DNA of 64,000 bases from Neoceratodus forsteri (GCA_016271365.2 CM057456.1:165144501-165208500), one strand, 5' to 3'; numbered from the stretch's first letter, positions 46,470-59,000 are shown. Numbers and translations are program-made. Notes: generated from the letters alone by a model not told the origin.

Positions 46470-47890
46470 GTGCACAGCGGTCCCTGAGCTTGGTCACAAA
46501 TGCAAAAAAGACAAAAGTTATGTACTTCCATCACAAATGTGCTCGCATTCCTGCCCCCTATCAAGACCCTCCTTGATGATGATCCCGAGTTAGTCAACAA
46601 ATTTAATTACCTAGGATGTGAATTAGACCAACACCTAACATTCTTTGACCATATCACATCTCTGGTGAACAAACTAAGACAAAAGAATTGGCTTCTTTTG
46701 CAGGAACAAATCACTTTTTATCACTGAATCCAGGCTATGATTAGTCCAGGCAATGTTCATGTCATCATTAGACTATGTGGACATACTGTATGGCTCTTGT
46801 TCAGACTCCCTGCTACACCAGTTAGATGGGTGGGGGGGGGGTACAGGAGCATACCATAGAGTGATATGATTAATTTCTAATGCCCATCGTCATACTCACC
46901 ATTGCAATCTATATGCCACATTGGGTTGGACATCCCTATCAACTAGATGTCTCATCTGCTCTCTCACCTGGCTTTACAAAGCCCTCCTGTCAAAACTCCC
47001 TCCATACATAAGACATCTCTCTCCACACACAACCTGTTTATACCCCCTACGTAGTAAATCCTACATTATGTTAGACGTACCAGGTGCCCGATCCCAATTC
47101 GGCGAAATGGCCATAAACCATGCTCTCCTGAGTGCCTGGAACAAAGTCCAATCCAGTCTCAAACTAAAAACCCATATACCCCTAAATAGTTTCAGAAAAC
47201 TGGCTGCCAGCAAACTTAACAGCTCCTGTATATGCTATTAAGTGACTATTATCACTCACTCCTTGCTTAAGCAACAAACGTCACCCCCACCCTCACCCCT
47301 ATCTATCGGTCCTCTCACACTCATCAAGCATACCCTTCCCACCCCACCCTACTTACCTAGCCCACACCCTCCCACATATAACCAGCTCCCAATCTCTGAT
47401 CCTATCTAGCCCACACCTTCTACATACACCCAACTCCCACTCTCTGTTCCTTTCCAGTCCACACCTCCCACTCACACCCTCGCCTATCTAGCCCATACCT
47501 CCCACATACACCCGCCCCACTCTCTTTTCCAATCCCCTCCTGTAATTGCCTTCCCCACCTATGCCTCTCTCCTCAGACCACAGCCAAGCTACTTGCTAAG
47601 CACTTCTGTTTATTAGCTGCATCTTTATTTTTCAGAGTCATGTTGTAATCTTGTAATATAGATATTGTGACAGCTGTCTTCCCTGTGTATTACCATGCAT
47701 TACCTTCCCTTTACCAACTTAACATGTACTGCTGTAATTATTGTCCAATAAATAATGTTGTAACCATTGTCCTTATGCACACTTTTATACATGTATCATG
47801 TTTTGCTTATGCTGTGTATACTGTTGTATGTTCAGGACCTCCTTGTAAATGAGCCTGCTCAATGGAGTATTTTCCTGTCAATAAACTTGT
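46470..47890 (+). mobile_element. L2-type LINE, 5'-truncated
   Basis: NAKKTKVMYF (46500), FNYLGCELDQHLTFFDHI (46600), then WTSLSTRCLICSLTWLYKALL, LPPYIRHLSPHT, LRSKSYIMLDVPGARSQFGE, LLSAWNKVQSSLKL, the L2 ORF2 C-terminus. A pyrimidine-rich 3' UTR (47280-47600) and the ending CAGGACCTCCTTGTAAATGAG...CCTGTCAATAAA follow. The 106-codon open frame at 46921 is intact, while upstream parts are frameshifted. Confidence 0.75.
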
Positions 47891-48375
47891 CACTTGTCAC
47901 AGGAGGTGTTGTGATTGCCATGATCCCAGAGGCCTTCATATATGTGAGACCCTGAAGTCCTCCCTCACCAGAGAACACATCACTTCTATTACATTCATGC
48001 CCTCTATCTCAGTGTATGACAGGCTCAATATTCAAGCTTTCTACAGTAGTTCTTTATTAACAAAAAAAGAAGCAGTAACATTTTTTTTCTTTAAATCCAT
48101 TCTGTGAGACAGACATCACATTCTTCAGGGAGATCCCCTGATTTTTCAAGAAGGAATGAGCAATTGGTTCAAATGAGACAGAGTAACTTACAGTTAAATT
48201 GAGGAGCTACTGAAGTCCCCAAATGGTAACCACATCTGCAGAGACAAAATTCAGACTTTTGGAAGTCTCAGTTCTACCATGTTGTACTGCAACATTGGAA
48301 AAAAGTACGTTAGAGGTTTTAGACCTTTTCCACTGTTTCTGTTGGATTCTTCAGAACTCAAACTTTTGCGTGCAA
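47891..48375. other. Anonymous non-coding DNA
   Basis: Nothing recognised. Confidence 0.35.
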
Positions 48376-48865
48376 CAGGAACATTAGAAGACTTATTTTG
48401 TAGCAGCTGAAGCTTGACTAAATGAGAACCATCTCATTTTCAATACCAAAAGGACCAAGACCTTTGTCTCTGGCACCCACCAGCAGCCTCTAAAATTGGA
48501 TCCCTCCCTCTTTAACACAACCATGCTCCAGTTTTGGAATGACACTTTATGAGTTTTGGCAGGGGGGGGTCCCATAAGGATCCTATCTTTAAATTGAGCC
48601 CCCCTTCCTATTATAAGTCAATGACAGTGATGTGTGAGCTACCGGGGCACACTTCAGAGCTGCCGGATCCAAGCCCTGGCAAGCCCCCCCTGTAATGCCA
48701 ACACTGCCTTGCTGTCAATCAGATCCTCCATTTTAACTAACTAGGAGTATGCCTGGACCCAGTCTTAGCTACTGGACCACAGAGTTGAAGACCATACGAC
48801 TGCTTTGGTGGGTTCCATTCTGGGTGCCCTGTACAGGACCAGGAAGTGTCTCAACAATCTCTCCC
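48376..48865 (+). mobile_element. L2-like LINE fragment, left part, split by an L1
   Basis: LNENHLIFNTKRTKTFVSGT (48420-48470) is the block after the reverse transcriptase. HFN-LGVCLDPVLA (48730-48765) and VGSILGALYRTRKCLNNLSL (48808-48865) follow. The frame stops at a T-rich tract that is the 3' end of an L1 on the opposite strand. A likely continuation lies at 52095-52330. Confidence 0.55.
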
Positions 48866-49924
48866 TTTTTTTTAATTCACATTTATTGAACAACTGGGGT
48901 ATATAATTCATGTCACTTAGTGAACCTTGCTTAAATCAGCAGACTTCACAAAGTACAAATCTTTAGTTAATTTACAAATCATACAGGATTTAATGATGGC
49001 AACCCCAGTAATTATTGGGCACTTGTTCTAAGGTCTGAAGTGGATGTTTAAGTAAGAACTCTCTTTCACCCTTCTGTCACCTGACCAACTTTCAGTAGTT
49101 CTCCCCCTTTCCCACCCACCTTTTTCTGACGCTAGGGATTAGGCACTTGTAGGAAGTCTCTATACATTATCCAGCATGTCCATCTTCTTGTGAAGCTAAG
49201 GATTCTCTGATTTATCTTATAAGGTAATTCCTTCATATTTTGCATTTCTTCCACTATGTCTAGCCATTGTCACTGTATCTGGGCTCTTCCCTTAGCTATT
49301 TTTGAGTTATGGCCTTATGCGCTGAGGTCAACAGAATGTTCTACAAGTATATATTATCACAGTCTCCCACTCCAGCTGCTGGAGGAAGACTTAGTATTGT
49401 GTGTGGGAGACTGAACAGGACATCAATCATAAACAGGTCGTTAAACATGACAATGACCTGTTGCCAGAAATCTGCCCGGATTGGGCATGGCAGGAGTATG
49501 TGTGAGTGGCAGCTTTGCATCTCCATTCACTTTCTCCAGCAGCCTGAGATGCTTGTGTGTTCTAGTTCCCTTGGGTGACTGGCATGTAAAAGAAATGGGT
49601 TCTGATCTTCCAGGCAAATTCCTGCCATAAGGGGGAGCTGGTGGTTTTCAGTCCTGCCTGGAAGACCATGGTCCAGTCCTTGCATATGAGGTCCAAGTCA
49701 TTTTCTTGGGATCGTTTTTGTTTTATTTGTGTGACTTGGTTGCCATGTAAAGCTTGAAGAGCTTTATAGAGGGGTGACATATGCCCCTTTGTAATTTCTT
49801 GTTTCAAGATTGCATCCAAGGTATCTAGTAAAGGTTCAGCTAATAAATGTTCCATTGTTGTACTGCTTTTGCCAATATGTGTGTCTAAATCTGGAAATAT
49901 CAGAAGTGATCAGAGTTGGGCTGA

Positions 49925-50100
49925 TTGAATAACTTATTCATTTATTGTACAATTGGAGTTACAACCTTTGAGACAGCGGCTTGTTTACAAAGGTACCTCA
50001 TCACAGAGAGAACACACATGGTTAACATAGTTTACAGGGTACAGTCAAGACAGAGTAACAGATTTTTACATGTTTACAGAATACAGACATACAGAGTCAG
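49925..50100 (-). mobile_element. Possible L2-like 3' end inside the L1
   Basis: On minus, ATGTGTGTTCTCTCTGTGATGAGG, then CTTTGTAAACAAGCC, then TACAATAAATGAATAAG has an L2 3' UTR flavour. It interrupts the L1 frame together with the next repeat. Confidence 0.3.
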
Positions 50101-50110
50101 CATAGTATTA

Positions 50111-50691
50111 ACTGCGTGAGAGGCCTTTCGGCACCATGCAATTCTGCTTAAAGTTGAACCAGCATAATATTCTGTCGTGATTTGCATATGCAGCCCATGA
50201 TGCTTTGCATTGTGTGGGCAGGTGTGATTTTGTATTTTCTTGAAACTTGGCTTCCCAGCCAAATGCTCTTTGGGGTAACCATTGCCTCAGTGTTTGCTCA
50301 CAGAGGTTCTTTGTTTTTTAAACAGTTTTTTGTTTTAATGGGGTGCACCACAACATAACCCAGACAGACCATCTTAGGGTAGCTGGTTCATTCTAGTGGG
50401 GTGTCAAACAGATGAGGAATACTGATGAGTCCTGGTAGGATGAAACATGTGTCTATGTCATCTGTTAGCATCCCTTGCAAACTGTGTGAGAGGCCTTTCA
50501 GCACCGTGCAATTCTGCTTAAAGTTAAACCAGCATAATATTCTGTGGTGATTTGCATATGCAGCCCATGATGCTTTGCATTGGGTGGGCATGTGTGATTT
50601 TGTATTTTCTTGAAACTTGGCTTCCCAGCCAAATGCCCTTTGGGGTAACCATTGCCTCAGTGTTTGCGCACAGAGGTTCTTTGTCTTTTAA
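50111..50691 (+). repeat. ~370-bp tandem repeat (1.6 units) with hammerhead ribozyme
   Basis: GTGAGAGGCCTTTCGGCACC starting at 50115 recurs at 50485 (GTGAGAGGCCTTTCAGCACC), so the unit is ~370 bp. The copies agree closely through CCCATGATGCTTTGCATT to AGAGGTTCTTTGT. The insert is bounded by ATAGTATTA at 50102-50110 and 50692-50700, which looks like a 9-bp target duplication. It lies within an older L1. Homologous DNA forms the array at 1.3-5.6 kb and a fragment at 8.7 kb. Confidence 0.7.
50409..50464 (+). ncRNA. Type I hammerhead ribozyme
   Basis: All core positions are present: CTGATGA (50422-50428), GAAA (50442-50445, including A15.1) and the GTC cleavage site (50451-50453, cleavage predicted after C50453). 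Stem II is GTCC/GGAT (50429-50432 with 50438-50441, one G-U pair), with loop TGGTA. Stem III is AC/GT with loop ATGT. Stem I pairs ATA with TAT (50419-50421 with 50454-50456), then after an internal loop (GGA/G) CAGATGA with TCATCTG (50409-50415 with 50458-50464). Stem I is open-ended, so type I. The two-base-pair stem III suggests weak monomer activity or activity as a dimer. Self-cleavage would release unit-length RNA from tandem transcripts. Confidence 0.75.
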
Positions 50692-52094
50692 ATAGTATTA
50701 CATAGGTTGCATGAACAGAGATACATATTATTACATATAATTGCTTGAACCCCAGAGCAGATAAATAAATACTTCAAGTAGTATTATTGCTTGAAAGTCT
50801 AGAATAGACCCCCCAAATGATTTGTTTTGGGAAGCAGAGGCCATCATGAACCTACCATTGAAAGGTTAAGTCTACTTTGGATGGTTGAGACATCATCCCA
50901 AGTGAACCATTGAAAGGGCTAAATAAGGTGCCCTGTATTGAATTTGTTCTACATTTGGTACACCCCACTTAGTGTGGTGTGCACAGTCAGTAGGGTCAAG
51001 TACCCATTCCTCTTCTTGAAAATGGGGTCCATTGCCCTTCCTGCCAGAGGAGGTCCCTCCTCCTCCTCTCTCTGTGCTCTATCATCTTTCAGTTGGCAGT
51101 ATATTCAGGAATGATCCACAAGAGAAGGATTTTAACGTGTGTTGCTAGGTAATAGTCTTCTAGATCTGGTACTGCTCTTCCCCCAGATGTGTTGCTTGCT
51201 GGTAGGAGTTTGTATTTAATAATGGAATGTTTTGTAGCCCAGATGTATCTGGACAGATATCACTGCCATTCTTGAAAATGTTTTTTGTGTATTATGATTG
51301 GGACACATTGAAATGGGAACAGGTACCTGGGCAGAACATTAATGATTATTGAGTGGATTCTGGAGTATATTGGAAACTCAAGCAATACCAGCAATTTAAA
51401 TCCACTTGTACCTTCTTGGTTACTGGCATAAAATTTGCATCAAACAGTTTGGACAAGTTTTTTTGTGATTTGTATCCCTAGATAATTGAACAGCGTCTCA
51501 GTCCAATTCTGTTGGAGAAATTTGGTGGTATGGTCCGTGGCTTTATATCTCAAATGCCTGTGTCACCTACTATCAATCCCTGTATAATCTACACTAGGAT
51601 ACTACATTATTGGCTAAGGACAACTTTCTCCAAGCTTTAGACCTTCCAAATCTAATAACCAAGCAAGGTAATAAACTGACTGCCCCATTGCCCATGCAGA
51701 CATAATAACGACAATCAGAAACCTTAACCCTGGCAAGTGCCCTGGCCTGGACAACTTCAGTTGAGAATTTTACAATGCACTTAAGAAAGATGTAACTCTA
51801 TTACTGGGTTGGGTATTCAATGAGGTATGGGGGGAGGAAGGAGCCCTGCTGCCCACCAGGAACTAAGCTACCATAACAGTCATACCAAAAGTCAAAAAGG
51901 ATCTGACCCTGTGCAGTTCTTATCAGCCCATATCCATTCTTAATATAGATTGCTACATTTTTACCTCCATAATTGCAAAGCAACTCAACCCCTGCTTCCC
52001 ACCATCATTAATCTAGACCAGAAAGGCTCATGGGTAGATAGTCTCAACTATCCCATGAGTATTCATTAATGAGGCACTTCCTACTCCCTCAGCT

Positions 52095-52330
52095 GAATTA
52101 GATGTGGTGAGTTGCTCAGCTCCTAATGTCACACTACACAGGGTTAATGTCCTATACAACTAACTCTGCAGGTACACCCTGAAAGTGACCCATGGGATCA
52201 TCACTGCCTATTGTACTTGTAACTCTGCTGACTGAGTACCCACTGTCTGCATGGAAACCATATCTCGAAATCTCCTGCCCAGCAAATCAAGAACAATGTT
52301 TAAAAAAATCAGGGACCAATGACTAATCTC
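52095..52330 (+). mobile_element. Likely right part of the split L2-like LINE
   Basis: LCRYTLKVTHGIITAYCTCN (52167-52225) resembles the L2 ORF2 segment LxRxxLxxxxRTHHCxxY downstream of the block that ends at 48865. A short CTCCCT word is shared by both L1 junctions, too short to prove a target duplication. Confidence 0.35.
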
Positions 52331-54876
52331 AAAGACACATATTAATAATGGTAATATCAGCTAAATGCTTTCCACAATGTCTGGCTTAGTGGATGAAGCA
52401 TTTCCTGAAGCAGAACTTAACTGTACAAGTTTATGTTTATTCATTCTAAAATCAAGTAATTTTGAAAGTGACAAACACAAAAGAACAGTGAAATGTACTA
52501 TATAGATACACAATTCCAATCAATCTCCTAAAACAGTACCAAATGCTGTATAGAGCTAAATAAATATTTTGCAGTTTTACAAATAATTTATTAATCTCAA
52601 ACTTGTATATTATAATTTATGAATCCAGTTAGCCCACATGATTCCCATGCTGATTGGTGGAAAAGCCATAATCAGCAAGTTAGGTGTCTCAGACCAGGAT
52701 GTCCAAACCGTAAGAAAGAGGATCCATAGGACCCATTGATTGTTACCAAAAACACTTAAATCATTTCAGGTATCCTTTGGGTGGATCCATCTATAGTTTC
52801 CTAATGTCTTGGTAGAACTCCACCAACATTATATTTCACTAAGTGCATTAGAGTAATTATACTTTGGTTCATTTAACCACTATGTGCCATATTTCATTGA
52901 AATTTTATGACACTCATTAGAGCTTTAAGAACCCCACAAAAACTCATTCACAGGAACAATGCAGGAAAGTAATTGGTCCTGTACCATCCTGCACAATATA
53001 ACTATTAACAGCTTCTTTCCACATACACACCTTGCTAGAAAAAATGTAGTGGAACCCAAAGTGTTCAGCCAAGAATTCCTCCTCCAAACTACAGACAAAG
53101 TTTCCAAGACCCCTACAATGTTGCAAATGACACCTATTCAATAATTAGGTAAGCATTTATATCATAAACAGCTGTTCAGAGCATAACTGTCTATGGGCTT
53201 AGTAGAGATGTTAATTGCTAACTTATGTAATATAGCAAGTTCTTAGACTAATTTAAATAACTTAAATATACCATATAATAGAAAATAAATAAATAAATCA
53301 ACAATACAGCAGCGCTCTGTTACTCTATTAAAATAATAAACTGCTCAGAGTTTTCTGTTAAATACAGTCTCTAATCAAGTTAAAAAGTTCTATCCTGCTT
53401 AATGACCCAGGATGTTAAAAATATCATTAGGCTTTCAATCATGTACTAGCTCCTTTTACCTTGGAGTCCAAGCTTATAAGTAAAATAAATAAAATAAATT
53501 GCTCCTTTGCACTCAGGAGTCCATATCAGGAGTCCATATCATGCATTGGTTGTCTACACACTTAGTCTGAGTTAACTGACACTCTACTTAACCTTCTTAG
53601 AAGTGTTCAAAGTTAATATGTAAACCAAAATACTCATGGATCTCATTTGGCTGAATAAAGAAAAACTTTGCCAAATGTTTACATCTTCTTCGTTTAACTT
53701 CATGAATATGGGGAAATGCAGCAGAATTCCCCATTCAATATATTTATATAATGAGGACCAGTTTTGGTTCTAGTCGCAATATGCTCCTGAAAGCCCTAAT
53801 GTCAGAGCTAATATCTCCCTGATGGAATTAGAGGAGAGCTTTCAACTGGTCAAAAACATTAAGAGCATTTGTGCTCCACTCAAATAAATATTTTTGCCTT
53901 GCTTGCCAATAATATAATCAGCAACAGTTTCTCTTACTCCCCAAATAATGTATATTAGTAAGACAGTATTCCAATGCCACTCGGTAAGACAGATATTCTC
54001 TTCAAGGGATTAGAGATATAACAGTCAGCTCCGCACTTGGGAGTTCTTCAACAGCAGTATCCAAAAATAATCACATACAAACTTTCCATTAGAATAAAAC
54101 AATCGGTTCCATGCCTAGGAGTCTTTAGTGGCAATATCCACAGAACAGTTGTATTTTTCCTTTCCAACTTTCCATAGAAGAGGACCGACAAATTCAAATA
54201 CATGATAAAAGAGGAAAAAGTGTCCGATTTAGCTGCAAGCTCCTGTATCTGGAGTCCATAGAGTTTTTCTGAACCATAAATGTTTCTAAGGCCATCAAGT
54301 GTTGCATGCCTCTGATAATTTCACTGCGTTCCAGACATGCTAGAGCTACCTCCACCATCTTTCCTTTGGTAACTCCAAGGATAAAAACACCTGTAAAAAT
54401 AAACACAAGGTCGCTCCACTAAACGCAATAATTTTGGTGATAATTGAAAGTGAAAACCGATAACCCACACCCTTAGGCAACATTAGCATACCTTTGGGTA
54501 ATAGGAAACAAGCATATCAGCACCAATGTAGGTCCCATCTCCAAAGTCTGTCTGGCAGTCAAGGGCTCCCTTCTCCTTGCTAAACATCGCCCAGGATCAA
54601 CAAGCCACTGCTGTAAGCAAAGGTTCTCTCCAGGCCATTGACTGCTAATGTAGCACTTATTATGGGTCTCACTTAAATGGTAGCTCCTTTCATCAAGCCG
54701 GCTAGCAGTCAGCAAACACAAAAAACACATGCTGCGGAGCCAAGGAGCACTGCGACCTTCAAACACAGCTCCCCGCCATCAGAAAAACTTCTAACAACAT
54801 ACAAAGCCAGAACAAAACAGCAAAAGCTCCACGCAAGTAGCTCATAGCCTAAATGACCAGAGTCTGTTGGCAAACA
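52331..54876. other. Anonymous AT-rich DNA with a recurring GGAGTCC word
   Basis: No family recognised. GGAGTCC or GGAGTTC or GGAGTCT recurs near 53464, 53517, 53529, 54029, 54118 and 54256, and AGAGTCC near 59668 on the other side of the L2. Two neighbouring ~85-bp segments at 54025-54190 look like diverged copies. Minus-strand frames at 54194-54930 show hydrophobic stretches but no identifiable domain. Confidence 0.35.
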
Positions 54877-55095
54877 GGGAGGCAGTATAGCGTAGTGGTT
54901 TAAGGCTCTGAGCTGCAAATCTGGTGACATCCAACAGACCAGACCTGGGTTTGAATCCCACAGCTTCCACTTGCATACTGTGTGACCCTGATCAAGTCAC
55001 TTAACTTCCCTGTGCTCCCAGGTTGCTCCTGTAAAAAAGCTTTCAGCTTAGTGTGCTACTCCTGGTTAAACAACTAAATAAAAAAATAAATGCTT
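54877..55095 (+). mobile_element. tRNA-headed, MIR-like SINE
   Basis: A box TATAGCGTAGTGGTT, B box GGGTTTGAATCCC, then core CTGTGTGACCCTGATCAAGTCACTTAACTTCC-TGTGCTCC, and a CTGGTTAAACAACTAAATAAAAAAATAAA tail like L2 3' ends. Better preserved than the 5655 copy. Confidence 0.8.
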
Positions 55096-55436
55096 ACAGA
55101 ACTAACCACCCCAGTAGCCTTAGGGACTGACTGCCCGCGTTGTTACTCGGGGCAGCCTAACCAGATACCGTGCACATTCCTGGAGCAGTTTTAATTGGCT
55201 TCTATGCTCATTCTTGGCATAAGAGAATTAATTCAGTTTAAGGGCTGTTTCTTTGCACTTTGAAAAGTCTGTAGTGTGGGGACTTTTTGAACCTGCCTCT
55301 GCTCCACTGCTGCTAGAGTTTTCCCTGCAGCTACTACGTGGCTGCTCCCTGTCTGCTCCCCCAATATCCTCCCACCCTTAACTGGCTTTAATTATATAGC
55401 CTCGGGTGATTATGTGCTGGTGGCGTGCTCTATCAG

Positions 55437-55612
55437 CTTGGTTTCCCATCTGCAGGTTATTATACTCCTCCACTAGATGTCACTGTTACATTGCAAGCAT
55501 TGCAAGTTATTCTGCTAGTTATAGCTTGGTTTCTAACTGTAGGTTTAATATTCTGCCTCATAAGATGTCACTGTCATACTGCAAGCATAGCAAGTTATTC
55601 TGTTAGTTACAG
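55437..55612 (+). repeat. 88-bp tandem duplication in L2 5' region
   Basis: CTTGGTTTCCCATCTGCAGG at 55437 recurs at 55525 as CTTGGTTTCTAACTGTAGG. Both copies share AGATGTCACTGT, GCAAGCAT and GCAAGTTATTCTG. Tandem 5' monomers can carry promoter activity in LINEs; whether these do is unknown. Confidence 0.7.
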
Positions 55613-56034
55613 AACCATTCCTTGCTTGCTGTTAGCTACTGCTTCAATCCTTGCTATGCATCCTTTTGAAAAACTTGAAATCAATTGCAGAACCTTCCTT
55701 TATCTGTGTGAAGTACCATTTTCATCTATTTAGCTCCCATGGCTTGACCTGCAACTAACTCTTCCTTCTGCACCATGCCACACTTATTAGTTTGTTATTT
55801 GACTATCAGCAGTCTCATGTGTATTGCTCATGCCCCCTTTATCTTCTATGTACATGCAAGTGGGCCTAGCACAGTATTACACTGTCTCTACGATGTACAT
55901 GTCCCTCCTATCATTGGAGTTGGCCATCCTCCCTTTATTAATGCTGCTACGTCGCTCTACCATTTAGGGTGTTGGGGATCCTCTGGCACTTACTGTGCTA
56001 TACCTACCTGCTATCTCTCGGCTCCTAAAAGCTC

Positions 56035-59000
56035 ATGCCACTTTGCTCTCATCCTTACCTTGCAATTATTGCATCTTTTATTAAAAATCTCCTTACCTTT
56101 CCTGCAATTCCCACCTTGCCGGGCTCCATCCATTCAAAATGCAGTAATGTATGTCTGCTTAAAATCATTGTCAGTGGCCTTAAAAAGCTTTTCTTACTTT
56201 TACTCTTCTGCTTTGGCAATACTGAATTAAACCCTGGCCCTATAACCCCTATTGCATCTCCCACTTAGCTCCTACAGCTCAAAGGGATCTCACTTCTTCA
56301 CATCAATGTGTGCAGCTTACTGAAATAGCACAACCTGATACGAGCCTGGGCTTATCATTCGACCGCTGATGTTTTGGGGATAACTGAGTCCTGGCTCCGT
56401 AGTTCCACACCAGACTCCACAATCAACCTACCCTCCTACAATGTGTTTAGAACGGATCAGCCTTCCAGAGGAGGGGGGTTGCAATTTATGTTGCCAAAAA
56501 ATTCTCGGCAACGGCTATAAGTTCCTTATCAGTGCCTCAACAATTTGAAAGCCTCACCTTAAAAATCCTTTTACCTTCTAATGAATCCATCATTGTGATG
56601 GGCTCCTATAGACCCCCATCTGGGGGCATTAAAATACTAAGCCATCTCCACTAACTGCTCTCATGCAACGACTCGGAATGCCTGATCACAGGTGATCTAA
56701 ACATGGACTGGCTCTCTCCCACCTCCAATCCATTAAAAGAACTCTGTGACAAATTTGATCTTTCTCAGTTAATCACTGAACCTACTCGCTCCAATAGCAC
56801 AAATCCTGACCACAACATCCTACTTGACTCAATTTGGTCAATAAAACCCATAACATTTCTCATGCTGGTATATTCAACAATGCTATTAGTGATCATTGCA
56901 TGTGTCAGATTTATACAAAAAGCAGGGACACAGTCCTTCCTCACTATTAGGCAAAACTGTCTCATACTCAACCTCCTTGATTTCTTGTCTGACCTGAACA
57001 GAATTAGATGGCAAGACTTCTATCTAGCCTTAACTGTCACAGAAGCTTATAACTTGTTTCACTCCACAGTGTTACAGGTCATCAACACATATGCTCCACT
57101 GATGAAGTGCAGATACAGGAAAAAACTTGCACTTGGTTCACTCCCTTACTAAAGTCTGTTTTGTGCAACAGAGATGTCCTTTGGAAACTTGCACGGAAAT
57201 CAAAATTACCATCAGACTGGACTGCTTTTAGGACAGCTAGAAACATCTGCACTAAATTGTTCAGAACAGAAAAGGCAAATTATTTTCAATCTGCACTTAA
57301 CTCTTCTAAAAACAATGTAGCTAAGTTTTGGAAAGTCCTTAAAGAAGTCGAAGGACATTGCCCTCTATCTGCCCTTCCTTCCAAAATCTGTAAAGACGGA
57401 GTTACCCACTAAGACAGGACCTCTATCCTAGATTTGCTAAACAATCCTTTTGCCACTGCAGGCATGGCCTTTGACATGTCTCCTGCTAGCAAAATTAGAC
57501 CCTTACATGACCTGACTCTTCACCCACCTGTCTCACGTCCTGTAACTACCTTCAGCTTTAGTACCATTACCCTAAAAATAGTGAAAGACCTCCTTCTATC
57601 CATTGATCCTAACAAAAGCACAGGTGACGACTATATTGATCCTTTTTTTCTGAAACTTGGCTACTACTTCCTTGCTCCTTCTATCACTCACCTCTTTAAT
57701 CTATCTCTTCTACAAGGTATACTTCCTCCTGCTTGGAAAGGCACTCATGTAATCCCTCTCTTTAAATCTGGTGATCCTTTCAATTTAAACAATTATCAGC
57801 CTTTCTGTTGCCTACTTTATCCAAACTCCTGGAAAAAATAGTTACTGCCCAGCTCAGAGAGTATCTAGATAATGCTAATCTCCTTAACCCTCTTTAATCA
57901 GGTTTTCGCCCTAAGCACAGCACAGTTACTGCACTAGCCAAGGTCACAAATGATTGGCAGACTGCTTTAGATGCCAAAATTTCTGTGTGTACACTTTTCC
58001 TAAATCTAAGTAAAGCATTCGACATGGTCAACCACAACCTACTCCTGTCCTTGCTGAACAAGTTTGGAATTGACCCCACGGTCCATAATTGGTTCTCCTG
58101 CTACCTTATTGGAAGGCAGCAGCAAGTTTCAGCTCAAGGTGACCTATCCCTACCTAAAAGCCTCCTGAAAGGTGTCCCTCAAGGATCAATTCTTGGGCCT
58201 CTCCTCTTTGCCATATACATTAATAATACTGACCAACAAGTTACTAATGCAAGTATCCATTTATTTGCTGATGACATGGCCATCTGTATTGCTAAATCCT
58301 CCATAGAAGATGCATGCCTCACACTTCAAAAAGAATTTACATTGTTACAACATAATCTACTACACTTAAAATTATTATTCAATGCTAAGAAGACTAAACT
58401 TATGCTATTCTCACCCCAGGACAATTTGGGTGATCTAAACTCCCTCCCCTTCTAAACTTTTGATCATGACCATCTTGGGCAAAACTATCAAGGCAGTCGA
58501 GAAATTCAAATATTTTGGCTTCTGGCTGGATCACAGACTTTTCTTTTTCACTCATTTTGAGGAACTCACTAAAAAACTCAAGCAAAGGCTTGGACTCTTC
58601 TTCAGGATCCGGTGTCTGCTAACTTTTGACGCTAAACTAAGGCTTGTCATGTCAACTTTTTTTTCCTTCCTTGATTATGCAGACATCTTAAACCACCATG
58701 GTTCTAAAAACTGCCCTTGCAAAACTTGACATCCTTTACCATAGGGTGATAAGGTTTGTCACTAATGCTGCAGCTAATACACATCATTGTATGCTGTATG
58801 CACAACTAGGTTGTCTGCCTTTAGCTGCACGAAGATACCGTAATGCTTCCCTATGAGCCTATAGACCTGTCTCCTTGGAACTTCCTACTTATATTCAAGA
58901 CCTTTTTAGTACTACCCCATGTTCATATTCTCTTAGGGGTTACGACTTTATTCGATTGGATACCCCCAGAATTAGGTCTCGCCATGGCCCTGCATCTGTT

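Larger units (their letters stand above)
48866..52090 (-). mobile_element. L1 with 5' inversion (twin-priming structure)
   Basis: 48868-51555 (minus) holds the ORF2 C-terminal half: FNYLGIQITKKL, NVLPRYLFPFQCVP, GGRAVPDLEDYYLATHV near 51.5-51.15 kb, then LYKALQALHGNQVTQIKQK, DWTMVFQAGLKTTSSPLW and the HSHILLPCPIRADFW zinc-knuckle-like end near 49.85-49.34 kb. 51600-52085 (plus, opposite) holds an earlier part of the same ORF2: IRNLNPGKCPGLDNFS, LCSSYQPISILNIDCYI, AKQLNPCFPPSLI. The reverse transcriptase core between them is missing. This inverted-5'-segment-plus-deletion pattern is the known result of twin priming. The element is interrupted at 49922-50745. Confidence 0.65.

Noticed and set aside
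54194..54930. Minus-strand hydrophobic frames as a retroviral envelope remnant
   Set aside because: No cleavage site, immunosuppressive-like or cysteine motif could be recognised, and frames break often.
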